DNA of 9,738 bases from HGM04593 sp045613945 (GTDB lineage Bacteria > Bacteroidota > Bacteroidia > Bacteroidales > Bacteroidaceae): NCBI GenBank assembly GCA_045613945.1, contig JAZLBZ010000063.1:1-9738 (forward strand), in the 5' to 3' direction. Within the stretch, counting starts at the first letter, position 1. Every line of letters starts with the position of its first letter. The translations under genes and the position numbers were made by a program. The notes under the pieces are model-generated. The model was not told the origin of the DNA and searched no databases. It worked only from the letters and a program-made list of their open reading frames with translations. Positions 7,610 to 9,738 of this stretch are shown here, piece by piece.

Positions 7610-8505
7610 AGAGCTGCAGTCACAAAAAGAGATATCGACAACAAAAGACTGAACATCAGCTGCAACTGCGCAGTCTTTTCATCAACACCAATGAGCGCCT
7701 TCATGCCCTCGGCGGGGAGTTTGAGCATAGCGCGACAGTTGTCTATCGCAGGCTTCAAGGCCACCACAACCGCCAACGCCCACCAGGGCATTGCACCGCA
7801 AATGACAGCAACAAGAATGGCCACAAAAGGCAACATCAACTCGGCAATGTAGAATACAACCGACGCACGCTTGCCAATGAGCATTGCAAAAGTCTTTATG
7901 CCCGCACGCTTGTCCTGCTCAATGTCACGCGCATTGTTCACGTGCAGAATACCAACGGTAATGAGACCTATTGGGAGCATCAGCCACAGAACCTCCTTGT
8001 GCAAATAGCCTGTCGCCACAAACGATGTACCAAGAATCGGCAGTACCGAGTATGTGAGGAAGATATCCAAATCGCCCAAAGCATGATACTTGAGCCAGGG
8101 ATAGAGCATGATGAGCACACTGCCCGCCAAACCGAAATAGAGGACAGGCAAGCCCGCATACAGCATAAGCCCAATGCCCGCCACAACAGCAACAGAGAGC
8201 AAACACCACGCAAGCCCCTTTATCTCGCCAGCCTGGAACTGACCGCTTACGATAGACATGCCACCAATGGCATCCTCGCGGTCAACACCCTTCTTGTAGT
8301 CGAAATAATCGCTCCAGGTATTGCCCGCAGCGTGGAATATAACAATGTTGAGCAGCGCCCAAACACCGGCAATCCAATTAATCTTGTAGTCGCACCAGTT
8401 AAGATATGCCAAAGTCACCAACACCGGCATCGCCGACGCCGGAAAAGACCAGGGACGTGTAGCCAACACCCACTCCTTGAAACCGTGTTTTTTCTTGTTT
8501 TCCAT
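7606..8505 (-). CDS. menA: UbiA-family prenyltransferase, probable 1,4-dihydroxy-2-naphthoate polyprenyltransferase
   Basis: A membrane enzyme that would attach a polyprenyl chain to 1,4-dihydroxy-2-naphthoate, a late step of menaquinone synthesis. The 299-residue length is normal. It starts with the MenA-like ATRPWSFPAS. The first aspartate-rich motif is NTWSDYFDYKKGVD (N62, D66, D69, D75). The second is NNARDIEQDKRAGIKT (N191, R193, D194, D198). Both bind the magnesium-diphosphate substrate. About eight or nine hydrophobic helices are visible. A longer frame starts at 8565, but it crosses the promoter and its start site, so ATG 8503-8505 is chosen. The leader has no Shine-Dalgarno sequence. 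It overlaps the downstream CPBP gene by 4 nt. Another UbiA-family specificity is possible but less likely. Confidence 0.85.
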   Translation of the reverse strand: MENKKKHGFKEWVLATRPWSFPASAMPVLVTLAYLNWCDYKINWIAGVWALLNIVIFHAAGNTWSDYFDYKKGVDREDAIGGMSIVSGQFQAGEIKGLAWCLLSVAVVAGIGLMLYAGLPVLYFGLAGSVLIMLYPWLKYHALGDLDIFLTYSVLPILGTSFVATGYLHKEVLWLMLPIGLITVGILHVNNARDIEQDKRAGIKTFAMLIGKRASVVFYIAELMLPFVAILVAVICGAMPWWALAVVVALKPAIDNCRAMLKLPAEGMKALIGVDEKTAQLQLMFSLLLSISLFVTAAL

Positions 8506-8535
8506 AAATAATTGTTCTGTAAATTGTTCAAAAGA

Positions 8536-8566
8536 CAAAGATAGTGCAAGCGAGTGAAATGCCAAA
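8536..8566 (-). promoter_or_regulatory. Consensus Bacteroidota promoter of the menA-CPBP operon
   Basis: On the minus strand TTTG (8566-8563) and TATCTTTG (8543-8536) match the -33 and -7 consensus exactly, with a 19-nt spacer. Transcription would start near 8530, about 25 nt before the ATG. An imperfect dyad, AAATGC-CAAAC-TT-GTTTG-a-GCATTT (8557-8581), covers the -33 box and may be an operator. Confidence 0.8.
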
Positions 8567-8676
8567 CTTGTTTGAGCATTTTACAACGAGCGCAGCATAT
8601 GTTCATATAAATTCTATAAAGATAGTGCAAGCGAGTGAAATGCCAAACTTGTTTGAGCATTTTGCAACGAGCGCAG
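8537..8676. repeat. Tandem duplication of a 59-bp promoter-bearing sequence
   Basis: Copies at 8537-8595 and 8618-8676 differ at one position (A8583 against G8664) and are separated by a 22-bp AT-rich spacer, for an 81-bp period. Each copy contains the -33 box, all or most of the -7 box, the overlapping dyad and a GCAACGAGCGCAG-like tail. The near-identity implies recent duplication or strong conservation. Confidence 0.95.
8617..8647 (-). promoter_or_regulatory. Second, distal promoter copy upstream of menA
   Basis: TTTG (8647-8644) and TATCTTTA (8624-8617) with a 19-nt spacer. The last base of the -7 element is A instead of G because the duplication ends there, so this copy is probably weaker. 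It would start transcription near 8611. Confidence 0.5.
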
Positions 8677-8717
8677 GGCAACATATTTCAGTTGACTACA
8701 ATTTGCAGACAACTTGT

Positions 8718-8760
8718 GACATCTTCAGTTGGTTAGCACACTAACCAATTGAAGATTGTC
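8718..8760. other. Strong hairpin of about 19 base pairs with CACA loop
   Basis: GACATCTTCAGTTGGTTAG on the left pairs with the sequence at 8741-8760. There is one bulge and one G-T wobble, closing on the 4-nt loop CACA. Neither strand has a T-tract after it, so it is not a standard terminator. It begins an unexplained stretch (8677-9070) containing no gene I trust, only this and four further dyads. Confidence 0.6.
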
Positions 8761-8783
8761 GAACCCAACAATTTTCACCCCAA

Positions 8784-8876
8784 ATGAAGCGATTACGCCG
8801 TCTATTCGCGTCATATTTTGATGCGAACAGAAAGAAATTATACCTCATCGGGAATAAAATACCGCATAAACGATAA
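8784..8876 (+). CDS. Possible 30-residue small protein (weak)
   Basis: An ATG-to-TAA frame of 30 codons encodes a basic peptide starting MKRLRRLFASYF and ending KIPHKR. It has 11 K/R residues and several aromatics, so its composition is protein-like. I recognise no family. There is no Shine-Dalgarno sequence and no clean promoter: TACAATTTG at 8697-8705 has one base too many. Part of the reading frame lies in a palindrome (8801-8831) that encodes LFAS-x-x-DANR on both strands, which reduces its weight. The opposite strand has a 35-codon frame (8848-8741) over the same DNA. Equally likely to be a by-product of structured non-coding DNA. Confidence 0.2.
   Translation: MKRLRRLFASYFDANRKKLYLIGNKIPHKR
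8801..8831. other. Dyad, 13-bp arms
   Basis: TCTATTCGCGTCA (8801-8813) pairs with TGATGCGAACAGA (8819-8831). Twelve of 13 positions pair, including one G-T wobble, around the loop TATTT. Confidence 0.6.
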
Positions 8877-8878
8877 AA

Positions 8879-8896
8879 TTATACCCAAGGGTATAA
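8879..8896. promoter_or_regulatory. Perfect 18-bp palindrome, operator-like
   Basis: TTATACCC-AA-GGGTATAA is perfectly symmetric with a 2-nt centre. This is more typical of a dimeric protein-binding site than of an RNA hairpin. It lies 15 bp left of the 8912-8944 inverted repeat. Confidence 0.4.
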
Positions 8897-8911
8897 AACA
8901 CAATACAAACA

Positions 8912-8944
8912 AAGCCGTTATGCCCAAATTGGGCATAACGGCTT
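8912..8944 (-). terminator. Perfect 16-bp inverted repeat, probable minus-strand terminator
   Basis: AAGCCGTTATGCCCAA (8912-8927) and its exact complement (8929-8944) flank one central A. On the minus strand the stem is followed by T-rich TTTGTTTGTATTGTGTTTT. On the plus strand no T-tract follows. It probably stops read-through from the small RNA and the gene at 9306-9707 before the menA promoter. Confidence 0.6.
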
Positions 8945-8973
8945 GATACAATAGACCTTACTATATTTTACTT

Positions 8974-9001
8974 GGATTGAAATTTGCAAACAAGACAATC
9001 C
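8974..9001. other. Dyad GGATTG ... CAATCC with central TTTGCAAA
   Basis: Six-base arms (8974-8979 and 8996-9001) flank a central TTTGCAAA palindrome. It may be a protein-binding site. A nearby direct repeat GTTTAACT occurs twice in 9025-9045. No gene is visible here. Confidence 0.3.
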
Positions 9002-9070
9002 TTGCGTTTAATATATTCCCAGTTTAACTCTTGGTTTAACTTTAGCAGCTAATTCAACTGAAAACACAAC

Positions 9071-9104
9071 AAAAAAAAGCAACTATCTTTTCAGATAACT
9101 GCTT
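9071..9104 (-). terminator. Intrinsic terminator of the small RNA, GAAA tetraloop
   Basis: In the minus-strand RNA, AAGCAGTTATCT pairs with AGATAGTTGCTT in 12 consecutive pairs (two G-U wobbles) around a GAAA tetraloop. A run of eight T follows, two of them in the stem. The plus strand has two A-C mismatches instead of the wobbles, so the fold favours the minus-strand transcript. Confidence 0.88.
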
Positions 9105-9257
9105 CTCTTTCAAGTGGTGCCACCAGAAAATGAGTTCCATCTCTAAATGGCTCTATATCTTCGCATTAAAGAAATACTCCAAACGTAATCTCCCGCTATT
9201 GCTCCACCTAAATTCTGCACCATTTTGCAGTGTCTCGCAGAGTCGAGTTCCTACTTT
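9071..9257 (-). ncRNA. Intergenic small RNA, about 186 nt
   Basis: This is a complete minus-strand transcription unit without a protein gene. A consensus promoter lies just upstream (9262-9291), the start is inferred near 9256, and an intrinsic terminator ends it at about 9071. The transcript shows internal pairing. TTTAGGTGGAGC pairs with GCACCACTTGAA (near 9111-9122) at 11 of 12 positions counting wobbles. CTGCA/TGCAG and CTCG/CGAG form small 5' hairpins, and TATTTCTT/AAGATATA forms an inner hairpin with one mismatch. Length and layout (own promoter and own terminator) are like 6S RNA and the Bacteroidales-1 motif described from this order. I could not confirm sequence identity to either, and I did not find the 5'-3' closing stem expected of 6S. 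The upstream neighbour is not ribosomal protein L20, the reported companion of Bacteroidales-1. Confidence 0.6.
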
Positions 9258-9261
9258 GATG

Positions 9262-9291
9262 CAAAGGTATATAATTATTGCTATATACAAA
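9262..9291 (-). promoter_or_regulatory. Consensus Bacteroidota promoter for the small RNA
   Basis: TTTG (9291-9288) and TACCTTTG (9269-9262) match both consensus boxes exactly, with an 18-nt spacer. The -33 box begins 15 nt after the stop codon of the upstream gene, pointing to a separate transcript. Confidence 0.82.
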
Positions 9292-9305
9292 TGGGAACTG
9301 CAATC

Positions 9306-9707
9306 TTATTTTTTCATAATATCTTCTATACGCCATTTTACTGCAAGTTCTAAACCCTTCTTAATACCTTGCGATAATCCATAACCATCTACCATATTTC
9401 GCAGTGCATTAATCTCTGCTATAAGGACTATGCGTATTTGTCCATATTCCATATCTTCAATTAGAATAGAAGGTATGAATGGAAGAACTTGCTTAGGGAG
9501 ATAACAATAAAATAGTGGGTATTTTCTTTTAATTGAAATAGCACACTCACGCATCTGTACTATATTATTACCAAATAAAGCATTGTTTATATCAGAAATG
9601 CCCTTATTTATTTCTTTTGCAAATTCGTTTACATCATTCTGTAGTTCTAAACCTTCTTTGAGAACTTCTACTTGTCTTTTCTTTATATCATTGTTGTCAT
9701 CGTACAT
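9306..9707 (-). CDS. Hypothetical protein, 133 residues, AT-rich
   Basis: I do not recognise a family. The protein is probably soluble and mostly helical: no signal peptide or convincing membrane segment, a charged N-terminal third (MYDDNNDIKKRQVEVLKEG...) that could form a coiled coil, a short hydrophobic middle around YPLFYCYLPKQVLPFIP (about 63-80), and a basic helical C-terminus ending DIMKK. ATG 9705-9707 is supported by a strong Shine-Dalgarno sequence 6 nt upstream. The gene is visibly richer in A+T than radA, manA or the oxidoreductase gene, and it alone has that ribosome-binding site, suggesting acquisition from another lineage or a mobile element. The stop is followed within 20 nt by the small-RNA promoter. 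Its upstream neighbour is outside the window. Confidence 0.75.
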   Translation of the reverse strand: MYDDNNDIKKRQVEVLKEGLELQNDVNEFAKEINKGISDINNALFGNNIVQMRECAISIKRKYPLFYCYLPKQVLPFIPSILIEDMEYGQIRIVLIAEINALRNMVDGYGLSQGIKKGLELAVKWRIEDIMKK

Positions 9708-9713
9708 AATAAA

Positions 9714-9720
9714 CCTCCTT
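9714..9720 (-). promoter_or_regulatory. Strong Shine-Dalgarno site AAGGAGG
   Basis: AAGGAGG lies 6 nt before the ATG at 9707. Such sites are uncommon in Bacteroidota, and none of the other starts in the window has one, so this supports the chosen start and hints at foreign origin. Confidence 0.85.
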
Positions 9721-9738
9721 AATCTTATAACTTAATCC

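Noticed and set aside
8506..8565. Start of menA at 8565
   Set aside because: The extra codons span the -7 element and the inferred transcription start, and MenA-type proteins normally begin near the ATG at 8505.
8537..8676. CRISPR array
   Set aside because: Only two 59-bp repeats with one 22-bp AT-rich spacer, both explained as promoter copies; no cas genes nearby.
8415..8684. Minus-strand reading frame with an internally repeated peptide (CARCKMLKQVWHF twice)
   Set aside because: The repeat is the translation of the duplicated promoter DNA, and the frame overlaps menA out of phase.
8718..8760. Integron attC site or intrinsic terminator
   Set aside because: No integrase or attC core motifs, and no T-tract on either side of the hairpin.
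8994..9085. Minus-strand frame ending ELAAKVKPRVKLGIY before a TAA
   Set aside because: It looks protein-like at first, but a TAG stop lies about 24 codons upstream, no ATG is available, and it runs through the terminator U-tract.
9130..9384. Plus-strand 84-codon frame
   Set aside because: It is antisense to the small RNA and to the end of the 9306-9707 gene, with no promoter or ribosome-binding site.

Overview
The window looks like chromosomal DNA from a gut-type member of the Bacteroidota, most likely order Bacteroidales. The evidence is an outer-membrane TonB-dependent receptor with an N-terminal carboxypeptidase-regulatory-like domain, several close matches to the phylum-specific promoter (TTTG, about 18-21 nt, TAnnTTTG), AT-rich leaders without Shine-Dalgarno sequences before six of the seven starts, and a MenA-like prenyltransferase suggesting menaquinone respiration. 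The genus cannot be fixed from the sequence alone.

Layout. Positions 1-711 (minus) hold the N-terminal third or so of a TonB-dependent receptor that runs off the left edge. It diverges from manA (877-1845, plus), a class II mannose-6-phosphate isomerase, across a 165-bp gap with an 8-C tract. A bidirectional intrinsic terminator (1891-1933) separates manA from a minus-strand block. In transcription order that block is radA (6742-5375), a COG2509-type FAD oxidoreductase (5208-3616) and a secreted PEGA-repeat/beta-barrel protein (3587-1953). A second minus-strand unit is a MenA-like prenyltransferase (8505-7606) coupled through a 4-nt ATGA overlap to a CPBP-family membrane protease (7609-6989). 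Between the two units are two palindromic, repeat-like elements (6779-6838 and 6871-6987). A third structured element (5273-5350) lies between radA and the oxidoreductase.

The right 1.2 kb is the unusual part. The MenA promoter sits in a 59-bp sequence present twice in tandem (8537-8595 and 8618-8676, one mismatch), each copy carrying the promoter and a dyad over the -33 box. Next comes about 390 bp with no convincing protein gene but a run of strong dyads (8718-8760, 8801-8831, 8879-8896, 8912-8944, 8974-9001). Then comes a complete minus-strand small-RNA transcription unit: a consensus promoter (9262-9291), about 186 transcribed nucleotides, and an intrinsic terminator with a GAAA tetraloop and U-tract (9071-9104). 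Upstream of it is an AT-rich gene of unknown function (9707-9306), the only one here with a near-perfect Shine-Dalgarno sequence, which hints at foreign origin.

Most named genes are housekeeping: sugar-phosphate interconversion, recombination and repair, quinone synthesis and envelope. The likely new biology is non-coding: the small RNA, the duplicated promoter cassette and the intergenic palindromes. I found no CRISPR array, transposase, tRNA, rRNA or recognisable defence system.
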